Assembly (NCBI GenBank): GCA_003220685.1
Contig: QHTE01000044.1
Coordinates: forward strand, 62,001-126,000
Source of the DNA: Candidatus Rokuibacteriota bacterium
Lineage (GTDB): Bacteria > Methylomirabilota > Methylomirabilia > Rokubacteriales > CSP1-6
Direction: 5' to 3'
DNA length: 64,000 bases
Numbering within the stretch: the first letter of the stretch is position 1; the number at the start of each line of letters is the position of its first letter. A program made the translations under genes and the position numbers. Under the pieces are notes generated by a model. The model saw only the letters and a list, made by a program, of their open reading frames with translations. It was not told the DNA's origin and made no database searches. This document shows, in pieces, positions 54,092 to 63,686 of the stretch.

Positions 54092-55771
54092 ATGGACGAC
54101 TGGACGGGTGGTCGGGCGGTCGTAGAGCTACTGAAGACCGAGGGGGTCCGGCACATTTTTGGAATCGTCGGCTCGACGTTTCTGGACGTCCTCGACCGGC
54201 TCTACGACGACTCGAGCGTCGAGTACATCAACGTGCGCCACGAGCAGGCCGCGGCCTTCATGGCCGACGGCCTGGCGCGCGTCACCGATCGTCCCGGCGT
54301 CTGCCTGGTCACGAGCGGTCCCGGCGCCACGAATCTCATCACCGGCGTGGCCGCGGCCCATGTCGCCCATTCGCCGGTCGTGGTCCTCGTCGGCGGCATC
54401 GCGCTCGACCACTATCAGAAGGACGCCTTCCAGGAGCTCGACCTGGTCGGCATGTTCCGGCCGGTGACGAAACAGGCGATCCAGATCACCAAGGCGGAGC
54501 GCATTCCCGAGCTCCTGCGGGGCGCGCTCCGCGCGGCCATGAGCGGCCGCCCGGGCCCGGTGTTCGTCGAGATCCCGCGCGACGTGCTGAGCGCCAAGCT
54601 GCCACCGCCGGCGGCGCTGGCGCCGGAAGCCTACCGCGTCACCCACGCGCAACCGCCCCACGCGAACGCCGTTCGTGAGGCCGCGCGACGACTGCGGCAG
54701 GCCGAGCGGCCGCTCTTGATCGTCGGCGGCGGGGCGAGCCGCGCCGGCGCCAACGAGCTGGTCGTTGAGCTGAGCGATCGCTACGGGATCCCGATGATCA
54801 CCGCGTACGGTCGCAACGACGCCGTGCCCAACGCGCATCCGTTGTACCTGGGCCCGCTCGGGCGCGCCGGCGCGCCCGAGGCGGCCGCCGCGTGCCGTCG
54901 AGCGGACACGATCGTGGCCGTCGGCTCACGCCTGGCGCAGTTCACGAGCCAGTTCGACGACCGCTACATCCGCCCGGGCGCGGCGCTCATCCAGATCGAC
55001 ATCGAGGCGCGCGACATCGGACGCTACTACCCCGTGGCCGTCGGCATTCACGCCGACGCGCGCGAAACGTGTCAAGCCCTGCTGAGTGCCCTGGCCCAGG
55101 ACGGCGGGCCTGCGCGTAATCAGGCCTGGCTGAAGGAAGCCGAAACGTTGCGTGCCGAGCGTCAGGCGCGGCTCGCGGCCGAGGAGCAGCTCGTGGCCAG
55201 GCCGATGAAGCCGCAGCGCGTGTACGCGGAGCTCCGCCGCGTGCTCCCGTCCGAGACGATCGTGGCGCTGGACGCGGGAGCCTCGCCCGCCTACGGATAC
55301 GACCGCCTCAGCTTCGCGCGGCCGCGGACGTTCCTGACGCCGCTCGATCTCGGCAGCCTGGGCTTCGCGTTCCCCGTCGCGCTGGGCGCGAAGCTCGGTC
55401 GCCCCGACGCGCCGGTGGTCGCGATCCACGGGGACGGCGGCTATCTGATGAACGCGCAGGAGCTCGAAACCGCGGTCCGCCACGGCATCGGCGTTCTGAC
55501 GATCGTCATGAACAACAACTGCTGGGGATCGGAGAAGGCGTACCAGAAGCACTTCTACGGCGGCCGCTACATCGGCTGCGACATCGGCAATCCCCGCTAC
55601 GATCAGCTCGCCCGCCTCTTCGGCGCCGGCGGTTACTACGTCGAGCACCCCGATCAGGTCGGCGACACCGTCAAGAAAGCGCTGGCCGAGAACGCCGCGG
55701 CGGTCATCGAGATCCCGATCGATCCCGACGAGTTCCCCACCCCGGTCGCCGCCATCCGCCGCCCCGAGTAG
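54092..55771 (+). CDS. ThDP-dependent enzyme, acetolactate synthase-like
   Basis: 559 aa with the three ThDP domains. The catalytic Glu is in YINVRHEQAAAFMADG. The middle domain has RPLLIVGGGASRAG. The cofactor motif runs from GDGGYLMNAQELE to NNNCWG. Relatives include large-subunit acetolactate synthase, sulfoacetaldehyde acetyltransferase and aldehyde-forming decarboxylases. No small regulatory subunit is adjacent, so a catabolic role is as likely as branched-chain synthesis. GGGAGG precedes ATG 54092. Confidence 0.88.
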   Translation: MDDWTGGRAVVELLKTEGVRHIFGIVGSTFLDVLDRLYDDSSVEYINVRHEQAAAFMADGLARVTDRPGVCLVTSGPGATNLITGVAAAHVAHSPVVVLVGGIALDHYQKDAFQELDLVGMFRPVTKQAIQITKAERIPELLRGALRAAMSGRPGPVFVEIPRDVLSAKLPPPAALAPEAYRVTHAQPPHANAVREAARRLRQAERPLLIVGGGASRAGANELVVELSDRYGIPMITAYGRNDAVPNAHPLYLGPLGRAGAPEAAAACRRADTIVAVGSRLAQFTSQFDDRYIRPGAALIQIDIEARDIGRYYPVAVGIHADARETCQALLSALAQDGGPARNQAWLKEAETLRAERQARLAAEEQLVARPMKPQRVYAELRRVLPSETIVALDAGASPAYGYDRLSFARPRTFLTPLDLGSLGFAFPVALGAKLGRPDAPVVAIHGDGGYLMNAQELETAVRHGIGVLTIVMNNNCWGSEKAYQKHFYGGRYIGCDIGNPRYDQLARLFGAGGYYVEHPDQVGDTVKKALAENAAAVIEIPIDPDEFPTPVAAIRRPE

Positions 55772-55957
55772 ATTCACCGCGAAGCCGCCGGCAGTGGAGT
55801 GCGGACAGCGAGCGGCGGAGTGGGCCCCCCTCGTCCCGCGCGCGGCGCGAAGCGCTGCGAATCGGGCGAGCGGGTGACGAGACGCTCGCGGGGCCGCGCA
55901 CCCCGGCGCCAGGCCCCGTCCGCCTCACGCGAGACGAAGCGACGAGGCTAGAAGCGA

Positions 55958-56707
55958 CTAGTAGCGGCTGATGTGAAGGTTGACGCCGTGGCTGGAGCTT
56001 GGTTGCACGGTGACCTCACCGGTCCCGCGCAGCACGGAAGTCCCGGCGCGCGTGAACGCCTCGGTCAGTGCGGGAAAATCCTCGGCCAGCATCGAGAGCG
56101 CGACCAGCCCCGCGGTGCCGCCGACTTCCTCGGACGGCACCACCAGCAGCGCGCCGCGACCGACCGCCAGCATCGAGCGCGGGCCGCCGTTCATCGCGAC
56201 CTCCTCGAGGCCGAAGAGCGAGCGCAGCACGTCGCTCGCGCGCCGGACGTCGGAGGCGCCGATCACGAGGCGCTTGAGCCGGAGCGGCGCCGGCACGTCG
56301 ACTGCGCTCGCGGGCGCGGGCGTGGCGAGCTCCACGAGCACGCCGCAGCACGCGCGCGGATGCACGAACGCGATCTGTCCGGCGAGCCCGGCCCGCGGGG
56401 TCGCGTCGAGCAGCTCGACGCGCATCTCCTTGAGCGAGGTCAGCGTCTTGACGATGTCCGGCGTGTCGAAGCAGAGGTGATGGAGCCCCTCGCCCCGCCG
56501 CGCCAGGAAACGCCCGATGCCCGACGACGGATCCAGCGGCTCGAGCAGCTCGATCTCGCTCTCGCCGGCTCCGAGTAGCGCCGCGCGCACGTGCTGATCG
56601 GGGATCGTCGCCTCCTTGACGAGTGGGAGCCCCAGGGTGTCGCGGTAGAAGCGGTAGGCGTCCTCCAGTCGATTCACGACGATCCCGACGTGGTGAATGC
56701 GTCGCAT
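55958..56707 (-). CDS. VOC protein, methylmalonyl-CoA epimerase-like N-terminus
   Basis: 249 aa. The first half resembles methylmalonyl-CoA epimerase (IHHVGIVVNRLEDAYRFYRDTLGLP; EIELLEPLDPSSGIGRFLARRGEGLHHLCFD; VHPRACCGVLVELA). The second half is another VOC-like module (LKRLVIGASDVRRASDVLRSLFGL), so the protein is about 100 residues longer than a normal epimerase. GAGGGGGG lies before ATG 56707. A perfect 22-bp palindrome lies 72 bases upstream. The substrate could differ from methylmalonyl-CoA. Confidence 0.82.
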   Translation of the reverse strand: MRRIHHVGIVVNRLEDAYRFYRDTLGLPLVKEATIPDQHVRAALLGAGESEIELLEPLDPSSGIGRFLARRGEGLHHLCFDTPDIVKTLTSLKEMRVELLDATPRAGLAGQIAFVHPRACCGVLVELATPAPASAVDVPAPLRLKRLVIGASDVRRASDVLRSLFGLEEVAMNGGPRSMLAVGRGALLVVPSEEVGGTAGLVALSMLAEDFPALTEAFTRAGTSVLRGTGEVTVQPSSSHGVNLHISRY

Positions 56708-56778
56708 CACGCGTCCCCCCTCAACGAATGAACGGCGCGACCTGGCGTGAGGACGCGTCGCGGATACGAACCCGGTGA

Positions 56779-56800
56779 TGATCACGCTCGAGCGTGATCA
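56779..56800. promoter_or_regulatory. perfect 22-bp palindrome
   Basis: The half-site is TGATCACGCTC, repeated exactly on the other strand. It lies between the aldo/keto reductase stop and the epimerase-like gene start, so it could be a dimeric regulator's operator or a short terminator stem. Confidence 0.5.
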
Positions 56801-56887
56801 CCCGTTCACCGTACCCGAGGCGGTTGCCCTCCGCAATGTTTTGCGACGCGTCCCGGGCGCGTCCTCTCGTCCGACTCGGGGACGGGA

Positions 56888-58021
56888 TCAGCCGGCGGCC
56901 GCGCTGAAGAGGCGCTGGAATTGTTTCCAGGCCATCGGGGCGAGCGCGCCGACCGTCGCGTTCTCATCGACGTGGGCCGGCGTCTTCATCCCGACGAGCG
57001 CCGTGCCGACGCCCGGGGTCGAGCGGACGAACTGGACCGCCCGCTGTGCGTCGGTGGTGAGCCCCGGGATATACTCCGCCATCACCGGCGGCAGGCGCAC
57101 GAGCTGGCCCTGGTGGAGCGCGGCCGAGGCCATCACGGAGACGCCGAGCTCTCGCGCCGCCTCGAGCGCCGGTACCATACGGTTCTTCACGCTCTGAGTG
57201 GCCCGCGTGAAGGCTTCGGTCATCCCGAGGTTGTACGGCAGCTGGATGACCTTGAAGTGGTGATCGGCTCCGCCCACCTCCCGGGCCATCGCGACGAGCT
57301 CCGGGAGCGAGAGATAGCCTGGATCGCTCGGCTCCACGCGATAGCCGGTCCATGTCGCGGTGCCGTAGCGCGCGATGCTCCCCGCCGCGACCGCTTCCTC
57401 GAGCGCGCCGAACGCCGCGCGCATGCGGACCAGGAGCTCGGCGCGATCGACCTCGCCGAGCTGCGTCTCGGGATTGTGGACGAGGTAGACGTCCAGGGTC
57501 TCGAGCCCGAGATTGGCGCGGCTGCGGTCGATCTGGTCGCGGAGGTAGCGCGGCGTCATGCAGTGGGCGCCCTTCGCGACGTCTCCCGGCTTGATGATCC
57601 CCGTCTCGACGTACGTCGCAGCGTAGTACGCGCGCGGATCGCGCGGCACCGCGCCGTCGAACGGAATGAACCCGCCCTTCGTCGCCACGACGACCTGGTC
57701 GCGCGTGATCACACCCAGGCTGATCGCAGTGGCGAGCGCGGTCCTGATCGCGCGCTCGCTGCGCTGATGGCGGTAGTTCACCGCGGTGTCGAGCACGTTG
57801 ACGCCGAGCTCCAGGGCCCGGACGATCGCGTCGTGATAGAGAACGTCGGTCGGGCCGTCCTCGGGGCCGAGGTAGGTGCCGAGGCCCAGCGTGGACGCCG
57901 AGCCGCCGCCGGCGAGCTCGCGGAAGTGGCTGGCCGCGACCCGCGCGGCGACCTTCTCCGCGTAGCGCCGCGTCCCCTCGACCGTCGCGCGGCCCGAGAG
58001 CAGCGTCCCGGCTCGTGTCAT
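56888..58021 (-). CDS. aldo/keto reductase
   Basis: 377 aa. The AKR core shows Asp/Tyr in NVLDTAVNYRHQRSE, Lys in VVVATKGGFIP, His in DVYLVHNPETQ and the C-terminal GTALVGMKTPAHVDEN. An insertion of about 40 residues (DGAVPRDPRAYYAATYVETG) follows the Lys strand. ATG 58021 overlaps the copC-like stop (ATGA). It is the last gene of the GarR-GNAT-CopC-AKR run. Confidence 0.88.
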   Translation of the reverse strand: MTRAGTLLSGRATVEGTRRYAEKVAARVAASHFRELAGGGSASTLGLGTYLGPEDGPTDVLYHDAIVRALELGVNVLDTAVNYRHQRSERAIRTALATAISLGVITRDQVVVATKGGFIPFDGAVPRDPRAYYAATYVETGIIKPGDVAKGAHCMTPRYLRDQIDRSRANLGLETLDVYLVHNPETQLGEVDRAELLVRMRAAFGALEEAVAAGSIARYGTATWTGYRVEPSDPGYLSLPELVAMAREVGGADHHFKVIQLPYNLGMTEAFTRATQSVKNRMVPALEAARELGVSVMASAALHQGQLVRLPPVMAEYIPGLTTDAQRAVQFVRSTPGVGTALVGMKTPAHVDENATVGALAPMAWKQFQRLFSAAAG

Positions 58022-58392
58022 CGCGCGGTCTGGGGTGCGACGCGGAACGAGAACCGGCCGCTCACGATGTGACCGTCGGTCGACAGCACCTGCCACTCGA
58101 CGCGCCAGGCGCCGGGCGCCAGGTCGGCGACGGTCGCGGTCAGGCGATCGGCCGCGCCCTCACCGACGAGCATCGTGACCGGCCGCGGCGTGCCGCGCTC
58201 GTCAAGCACGCGAATGGTGGACAGCGGCTTCTCGATACGGTTGTTGAAGCGCAGCGAGATCCGCGGCGGCGCCTCGCTCAGGGTCGCGCCCGCGGCGGGC
58301 GACGACTCGAGAAGGAGCGAGTGGGCGGCGACCCCCGCCGCGGGCAGCAGCGCCAGCGCGGCGGCGCCCACCGCGAAGGCGGCGCGGGTCAG
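58018..58392 (-). CDS. CopC-domain periplasmic copper-binding protein
   Basis: About 124 aa. The signal peptide (AAFAVGAAALALLPAAGVAA) is cut before His, giving a mature N-terminal HSLLLESSPAAGATL as in CopC. The Cu(II) site is completed by Asp/His in LSTDGHIVSGRFSFRV. If the start is CTG 58392, it overlaps the GNAT stop as CTGA. GTG 58371 is the first conventional start but shortens the signal peptide. No membrane CopD partner is adjacent. Confidence 0.82.
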   Translation of the reverse strand: MTRAAFAVGAAALALLPAAGVAAHSLLLESSPAAGATLSEAPPRISLRFNNRIEKPLSTIRVLDERGTPRPVTMLVGEGAADRLTATVADLAPGAWRVEWQVLSTDGHIVSGRFSFRVAPQTAR

Positions 58393-59426
58393 CGCCAGTC
58401 GTCGAGCACGAGGTCTGCGGGGTCCTCGTAGTCCTCCTGCTTGCCCCGCTGCATCCGGATCATGGTGAAGTCGATCTGATATCCGCATTGGATGAGGACG
58501 TTGTACGCGACCCAGTAGCGAGCATACACGGGGAGGATCACCCGTTGCACGCCCAACTCCTGCCCGAACCCCTCGATGAGCGTCACGAACTGCTCGAGGT
58601 GCTCCGGCTTCCGCTGCGGCGGATCGATGGCGAGGAACTTCACGTACAGGGCGCCGGTCGGCGCCTCGCTGACGCCGGGCGAGTGGCAGATCGCGAAGCC
58701 GATGACGTCGCGGCCACGCTCGAGCAGTACCGTGTCGCCGAGCGCCAGGCCGTCGACGATCTCGATCTCCTTCGCGAGGTCCATGCCGCGGCACACCGCG
58801 TTGGTGATCCGGTGGATCCGCACGAGGGCGGCCTTCTTCTTCGCTTCCTCGAGCGTCGAGAACCGGCGCGCCGTCAACGGCGTCTTCACGGGGGCCTTCG
58901 CCAGCGCCGACACGCGGGCCGGGCCGCGGTCGATCGCCCGGCTCATGATCGCGGTGAGCTGCTTGGGGCGGTATCCGAACTTGTGGTAGAGGTACAGGTG
59001 CTTCGGGCTCGTCGGATACGTCACGCAGCCGTGGAGCGTCGCCTTGTTCTCGTCGAAGAAGTCCTGCGCGGCCCGGATCAGCTGCTGGCCGATCGTCTGG
59101 TTGTGATAGTTCGTCAGCACGGCGACGGGCCCAAGCACGCCGACCGTGCCCCACGTGACGGCGAGCGCGGCGCCCACGATCTTCGAGCTGTCCTCCTCGG
59201 CGACGAAGCAGCCCCAAGGCTCCATGAGCCAGCGGTGGTGGACGTACTGCGCGCCGCCGAAGGCCTGGCGCGGGCGCGTGCCCAGCTGGCGCTCGAGGAA
59301 GTCGCCGAAGGTCTGCTCCATGACGTCGCGTACCTTCGACAGGTCGCCCTTGCGCACTCGACGGATTTGGACCTTGGGGAGCCGGCCCTGAGGGTCGAGC
59401 CCGGCGCGATCGACGGTCGCCCTCAC
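58389..59426 (-). CDS. GNAT-family N-acetyltransferase-like protein
   Basis: 345 aa. The GNAT core (VQIRRVRKGDLSKVRDVMEQ; VGVLGPVAVLTNYHNQTIGQQLIRAA; LYLYHKFGYRP) occupies the first half, with the acetyl-CoA loop NQTIGQQL replacing the usual RGxGxG/A. The second half looks like another GNAT-like lobe (VKFLAIDPPQRKPEHLEQFV). GTG 59426 overlaps the upstream reductase stop (GTGA). The acceptor is unknown. Confidence 0.8.
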   Translation of the reverse strand: MRATVDRAGLDPQGRLPKVQIRRVRKGDLSKVRDVMEQTFGDFLERQLGTRPRQAFGGAQYVHHRWLMEPWGCFVAEEDSSKIVGAALAVTWGTVGVLGPVAVLTNYHNQTIGQQLIRAAQDFFDENKATLHGCVTYPTSPKHLYLYHKFGYRPKQLTAIMSRAIDRGPARVSALAKAPVKTPLTARRFSTLEEAKKKAALVRIHRITNAVCRGMDLAKEIEIVDGLALGDTVLLERGRDVIGFAICHSPGVSEAPTGALYVKFLAIDPPQRKPEHLEQFVTLIEGFGQELGVQRVILPVYARYWVAYNVLIQCGYQIDFTMIRMQRGKQEDYEDPADLVLDDWR

Positions 59427-60307
59427 TTCGAGAGACCCGCGAAGTCTTCCAGCAGCGTGATCACTCCCGAATGATCGAGCCCCCCGCGCCCCTTCACGCG
59501 GAGCGCGCTGAACAGCTCCTGGACCACCGCCGTCGCCGGCAACGGCACGCCGAGGGCACGGGCCGATTCCATGATCAGCCCGAGGTCCTTGTAGTGCAGG
59601 TCGATCTTGAAGCCCGGGTTGTACGTGCCGGCGAGATAGTTCGGCTTTTTCTGATCGAGACACTTCGACCCGGCGAGCCCACCGGCGAGCGCGGTCAGGG
59701 TGAGCTCGCGGTCGAGCCCCGCCTTCTTCGCCAGGGTCAGCGCCTCGCCGAGCGCTGTCAGGTTGACCGCCACGATGATCTGGTTCGCCAGTTTCGTGAA
59801 CCCGCCGGCGCCGAGCGGCCCGAGGTGCGTGATCGTCTTGCCCATCGCCTGGAGGATCGGCAGGACCTTGTCGAAGACTGCCTTGTCACCGCCGACCATG
59901 ATCGAGAGCACGCCGTCGATCGCGCCCTTCTCGCCCCCGGAGACCGGCGCGTCGAGCATCTGCCCCGACTTCGCGGCGAGCGCCGCGCCGATCTTCTGCG
60001 AGACGAGCGGCGAAATCGTGGACATGTCCAGCAGGATCAGGCCGGGCCGCGCGCCCTCGATCACGCCGTCCCGGCCGAGCACGACCTGCTCGACGTCGGG
60101 CGAGTTGGGCAGCATCGTGATCAGGACGTCGCACTGGGAGGCCACGTCGCGCGGCGCGGTGCCGACTTTTGCGCCGGCGGCTCTGATCTCGTCGACGGGC
60201 CCCCGGCTGCGGCTGTGGACGACCAGGGGGTAACCCGCCTTCAATAGATTCCGGGCCATCGGGCGTCCCATGATACCGAGTCCAATAAAACCAATCACTT
60301 GCGCCAT
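59423..60307 (-). CDS. beta-hydroxyacid dehydrogenase (GarR/3-hydroxyisobutyrate dehydrogenase family)
   Basis: 294 aa. NAD(P)-binding VIGFIGLGIMGRPMARNLLKAG, substrate loop DAPVSGGEKGAIDGVLSIMVGG and catalytic Lys in GAGGFTKLANQIIVA, then FKIDLHYKDLGL near the C-terminus. Members reduce tartronate semialdehyde or oxidise 3-hydroxyisobutyrate. MAQVIGFIG at 60307 is the natural start. It heads the run of four overlapping genes. Confidence 0.91.
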   Translation of the reverse strand: MAQVIGFIGLGIMGRPMARNLLKAGYPLVVHSRSRGPVDEIRAAGAKVGTAPRDVASQCDVLITMLPNSPDVEQVVLGRDGVIEGARPGLILLDMSTISPLVSQKIGAALAAKSGQMLDAPVSGGEKGAIDGVLSIMVGGDKAVFDKVLPILQAMGKTITHLGPLGAGGFTKLANQIIVAVNLTALGEALTLAKKAGLDRELTLTALAGGLAGSKCLDQKKPNYLAGTYNPGFKIDLHYKDLGLIMESARALGVPLPATAVVQELFSALRVKGRGGLDHSGVITLLEDFAGLSK

Positions 60308-60414
60308 AGGACCCCCGTGATCCGTATCGAACGAAGCGACAACAAATAGCACACCGATGCGGAGACGGTCAAGAGATGACCGCCCGGAGGGGGCTGTGCG
60401 GACGCGCTATCGAG

Positions 60415-62364
60415 TTACGACTTCTTGCCCCAGAGGTCCTTGGCGAGCCAATCGAGGCCGAGGTCTCTGAGTGTCTTCGGCCAGGGCTTGCCGGTCTTGC
60501 GATCGAAGCCGACCTCGGCGTACCAGGTGTCGAGCATCTTCTCCCACTGTGCCCGGATGGTCTGGCCCTTCGCGGGGCCGTCCACCGGCGTCGAGCCGTA
60601 ACGGGCGGACGGATACTCCAGGGCGCCGGTGTGGCCGCAGCGGAGGGCGGTCGCGCGATTGATGGCGGCCGTGCGGCGTCCGAAGCGCAGCGCCTCGTCG
60701 ACGCTGAAGGTCCAGCCCGTCGCCGCCGACAGCGCGCGGCAGATGTTCTCGAGCCGGGTCCGCGACGTGAAGATGCAGATGCCGAGCGAATCCTCGAAGC
60801 CCCGCCGGCCGCGCAGCCCGGCGACGTACCTGGCGACCTGCTCGCCGTCGAACGGGTTGATCCGCGCGGGCTGGCCGACCTCAGTGGGATGCACGGGGTT
60901 GCCGGTCTCCATCGTCGCGGTGGACGAGGTACACGTGTCGAGCATCTCCTCCCACCGCGCGCGGTGATCGTGGCCCCGTGGGGTCGCGCCCTTCTCGATG
61001 TAGATGGCGCAGTCTTTTGCCGGGCCGCCGAGCTTCTCGGCGGCCCGCTTGACGCCCTCCGCGAGCACGTCGCCGAACCCTTCCCGCCGGCACACCATCT
61101 GGAGCAGGCGGTGGGCCCCCTTGATATCGCCCCACTTGAGCTCGAAGCCGAGCTGATCGCGGGTGATGTAACCCTTCTCCTGGCACTCCATGACCCAGCC
61201 GCACAGCCAGCCCCACTCGTTGACGTCGACACAGGCCCGATCGCATTCCGTATTGAGCCAGGCGACGCCGTCGCGGTCGGCGGCGCCGATCGCCCAGCCG
61301 CATCCGGACCAGCCCTCGTACTCGGGCTCGTCGACGATCTGGCCCTTCTTGTCCCCGTGACGGATCACCGACATGTGGCAGTGGTGCATGCCGCAGGCGT
61401 TGCACTGGTGGCCGCGATGGTCGAAGTTCTCGCGGAGCTTCGGCGCCTCCCACGCGCTCATGTCGGCGCCGGCCACGTTCGACGTCAGGTTCGTCGTGTA
61501 GTTCTTGATCGGCAGGGCGCCCATCTTCGACAGGTTCACGACGCCGGGCAGGGTGCCGTACTCGTAGAGCGAGCGCGCCGAGGCGTCGGTCTGCAGATCG
61601 TGGGACATGTCCTCAGCCGCCTGCATCAAGCCGCGCGGGTCCGCGGCGCGCAGCGCCTTCGTGCCCTTGACGATCGCGACCGCCTTGAGCCGCTTCTTGC
61701 CCATCACGGCGCCGCAGCCGTTCTTGGAGGCGACGTGGCCGAAATCGCCCTGAATCGCGGCGAACTTCACGAGGTTCTCGCCGGCCGGGCCGATCGAGTA
61801 GACCGAGAGCTGGTGGCCGACGAGCCCGGTCTCGCGGTAGAGCGCGTTCTGGGTTTCCCACGTGTCCAGCCCGACCAGCGACTTGGCGTCGCGAAGCTCG
61901 ACGACGTCGTCGTTGATGTAGAGGTAGACCCAGCCCTTCGACTGCCCCTGGATGACGATCGCGTCGTAGCCGCAATATTTGAGGTTGGTGCCGAAGAACC
62001 CGTTGGCCTGGGTCGAGGTCGGGCCGTTGGTGCCCGGACCGATCGTGCACACGGTGAGCCCGCCGGTGCCCCACACCGGAAGGCCCGCGAGCGGACCGGT
62101 GCCCAGCACGAGCCGGTTGTCGGGATGGTCCCACGCGACATTCTTCTTGCCGCCCTTCGCCGCGGTCTCGCGATAGAGGATCATCGCGCCGAGACCGACG
62201 CCGCCGAGCTCGGCCCGCATCCTCTCCGGGCCCCACGGCTCGGCCCAGCACTTGCCACGCGTGAGGTCGACGCGCAGGAGGTTGCCGGCGAAGGCGCCGG
62301 GGCGAGCGGTCGTCGCGGTCTTCGACTTGGATTGCTTGGGCGCGGTCGCGGTCGCTGGAGTCAT
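60415..62364 (-). CDS. tungsten-dependent aldehyde:ferredoxin oxidoreductase, catalytic subunit
   Basis: 649 aa. The AOR N-terminal domain is LLRVDLTRGKCWAEPW, with pterin-binding IGPGTNGPTSTQANG and FAAIQGDFGHVASKNGCGAVMGKKRLKA. The [4Fe-4S] ligands are Cys321, Cys324 and Cys329 (CNACGMHHC), one residue wider than the common CxxCxxxC, plus a fourth in LGICIF. It oxidises aldehydes to acids using a tungsten bis-pterin. ATG 62364 overlaps the FAD-protein stop (ATGA). With the two upstream genes it matches the three-subunit AOR plan known from Aromatoleum. Confidence 0.9.
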   Translation of the reverse strand: MTPATATAPKQSKSKTATTARPGAFAGNLLRVDLTRGKCWAEPWGPERMRAELGGVGLGAMILYRETAAKGGKKNVAWDHPDNRLVLGTGPLAGLPVWGTGGLTVCTIGPGTNGPTSTQANGFFGTNLKYCGYDAIVIQGQSKGWVYLYINDDVVELRDAKSLVGLDTWETQNALYRETGLVGHQLSVYSIGPAGENLVKFAAIQGDFGHVASKNGCGAVMGKKRLKAVAIVKGTKALRAADPRGLMQAAEDMSHDLQTDASARSLYEYGTLPGVVNLSKMGALPIKNYTTNLTSNVAGADMSAWEAPKLRENFDHRGHQCNACGMHHCHMSVIRHGDKKGQIVDEPEYEGWSGCGWAIGAADRDGVAWLNTECDRACVDVNEWGWLCGWVMECQEKGYITRDQLGFELKWGDIKGAHRLLQMVCRREGFGDVLAEGVKRAAEKLGGPAKDCAIYIEKGATPRGHDHRARWEEMLDTCTSSTATMETGNPVHPTEVGQPARINPFDGEQVARYVAGLRGRRGFEDSLGICIFTSRTRLENICRALSAATGWTFSVDEALRFGRRTAAINRATALRCGHTGALEYPSARYGSTPVDGPAKGQTIRAQWEKMLDTWYAEVGFDRKTGKPWPKTLRDLGLDWLAKDLWGKKS

Positions 62365-63686
62365 ACGGCCACCGGGGTTTCGCCGGGCGCCTTCGACGGG
62401 CGTCCCAGGATGGTTTCGGGTAACAAGCTGCCGGTTGTTTTCGTCGCGATAAATGCGAGCTTGATGTCGAACGGGTTCTTCTTCAAGTGCGCCTTCCAGC
62501 TACCGAGCGCGACGCCGGACTGCACGAGGCCCTTCAGCATGCCGACGTCGTTCGTCGTCCAGATGTCGCTCGAGGGACCCAGGATGATCGCGCCGATGAG
62601 TCGATCGCCCCGCCACAGGAGCCTGCGATACGCCGGCCGGTCAGCCTTGACCCCGCTCGCCGTCTCGGCCTTGGCGTCGTCCCAGGCGCCGAACGACGCG
62701 ACGTCGAGATGACAGACCTCGACGATGTTGATGATGAGGCTGCCGCGGTAGCGCACGTCCTTGCCGGCCATGTTGGCGCCGGCGACGCGGCCGTGCTCCT
62801 GCGCCGTGGGCTCGATGGCGTGGACCGCGTTGGCCTGCGTGATCAGATCGCGGCCCTCGGCGACGTCACCGGCCGCGTAGACGTTCGGGGCGCTCGAGCG
62901 CAGGCGCTCGTCGACGACGATGCCCTGATTGATCTTCACGCCGGACGTCTTGAGCCACTCGAGGTTCGTTCGGATGCCCGTCGCCATGATCACGACGTCA
63001 GCGACCAGGTCGCCGCCCGCGGCCATTTTGAGTCGGCGCCGGTTCTTCACCTCGTCGATCTGCGTGAGCTTGGCGCCCGTGCGCACCGCGACGCCGTGTT
63101 GCTCCAGCCACGACTGGACGAGCCCGGCGCCGGTGTCGTCGATCATCCGCGGCAGGATTCGCGGCGCGACCTCGACGATCGTGAGCTTGGCGCCGAGCGA
63201 CAGGATCGAGTTGAGGATGGTGAACGCGATGAAGCCCGCTCCGATCATCACGACGTGGCTGCCCGGCTGGATCTGCGCGAGCACGCCGCGCGCCTGGTCG
63301 AGCGTCCAGAACGAGTGCACCCCCGGCCCGTCGGCGCCCGGCACCGGCGCCCGGACCGCGGACGAGCCCGTCGCGATCAGACAATCGTCGTACTCGACCC
63401 TCGTGCCGTCGTCGAGCGTGCACACGTTCGCGTTCGTGTCGAGCGCGGTGGCGCGTTTGCCCAGATGCGTCGTGACGTTCCAGTCGCGCAGCACCCTCGC
63501 CGTCGCGGTGAACACGTGCGACTCGGCGATCGAGCGGTCGAGGTAGTACGGCAAGACCATCCGCGAGTACGGCTTCTCGGCGCTCACCAGGGTGATCGCC
63601 GACCGCTCGGTCTCCTCCTCGCGGATCGTCCGGATCGCGTTCATTCCCGCGGTGCCGCCGCCGATGATCAGGTGCCGGGGGGCCAT
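62361..63686 (-). CDS. FAD/NAD(P)-dependent oxidoreductase, putative AorC-like subunit
   Basis: 441 aa. FAD-binding HLIIGGGTAGMNAIRTIREEE, NAD-binding VVMIGAGFIAFTILNSILSLGAKLTIVE (GxGxxA variant) and VYAAGDVAEGRD near the C-terminus, as in NADH:rubredoxin/nitrite reductase-type flavoproteins. The start overlaps the ferredoxin stop by one base (TGATG) and the stop overlaps the AOR start. It probably moves electrons between the ferredoxin subunit and NAD(P). Confidence 0.88.
   Translation of the reverse strand: MAPRHLIIGGGTAGMNAIRTIREEETERSAITLVSAEKPYSRMVLPYYLDRSIAESHVFTATARVLRDWNVTTHLGKRATALDTNANVCTLDDGTRVEYDDCLIATGSSAVRAPVPGADGPGVHSFWTLDQARGVLAQIQPGSHVVMIGAGFIAFTILNSILSLGAKLTIVEVAPRILPRMIDDTGAGLVQSWLEQHGVAVRTGAKLTQIDEVKNRRRLKMAAGGDLVADVVIMATGIRTNLEWLKTSGVKINQGIVVDERLRSSAPNVYAAGDVAEGRDLITQANAVHAIEPTAQEHGRVAGANMAGKDVRYRGSLIINIVEVCHLDVASFGAWDDAKAETASGVKADRPAYRRLLWRGDRLIGAIILGPSSDIWTTNDVGMLKGLVQSGVALGSWKAHLKKNPFDIKLAFIATKTTGSLLPETILGRPSKAPGETPVAV

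Noticed and set aside
55772-55957. Small gene or terminator between the ThDP enzyme and the epimerase-like gene.
   Set aside because: No frame with family similarity or ribosome site and no strong stem with a T-tract was found in this 186-base convergent gap.
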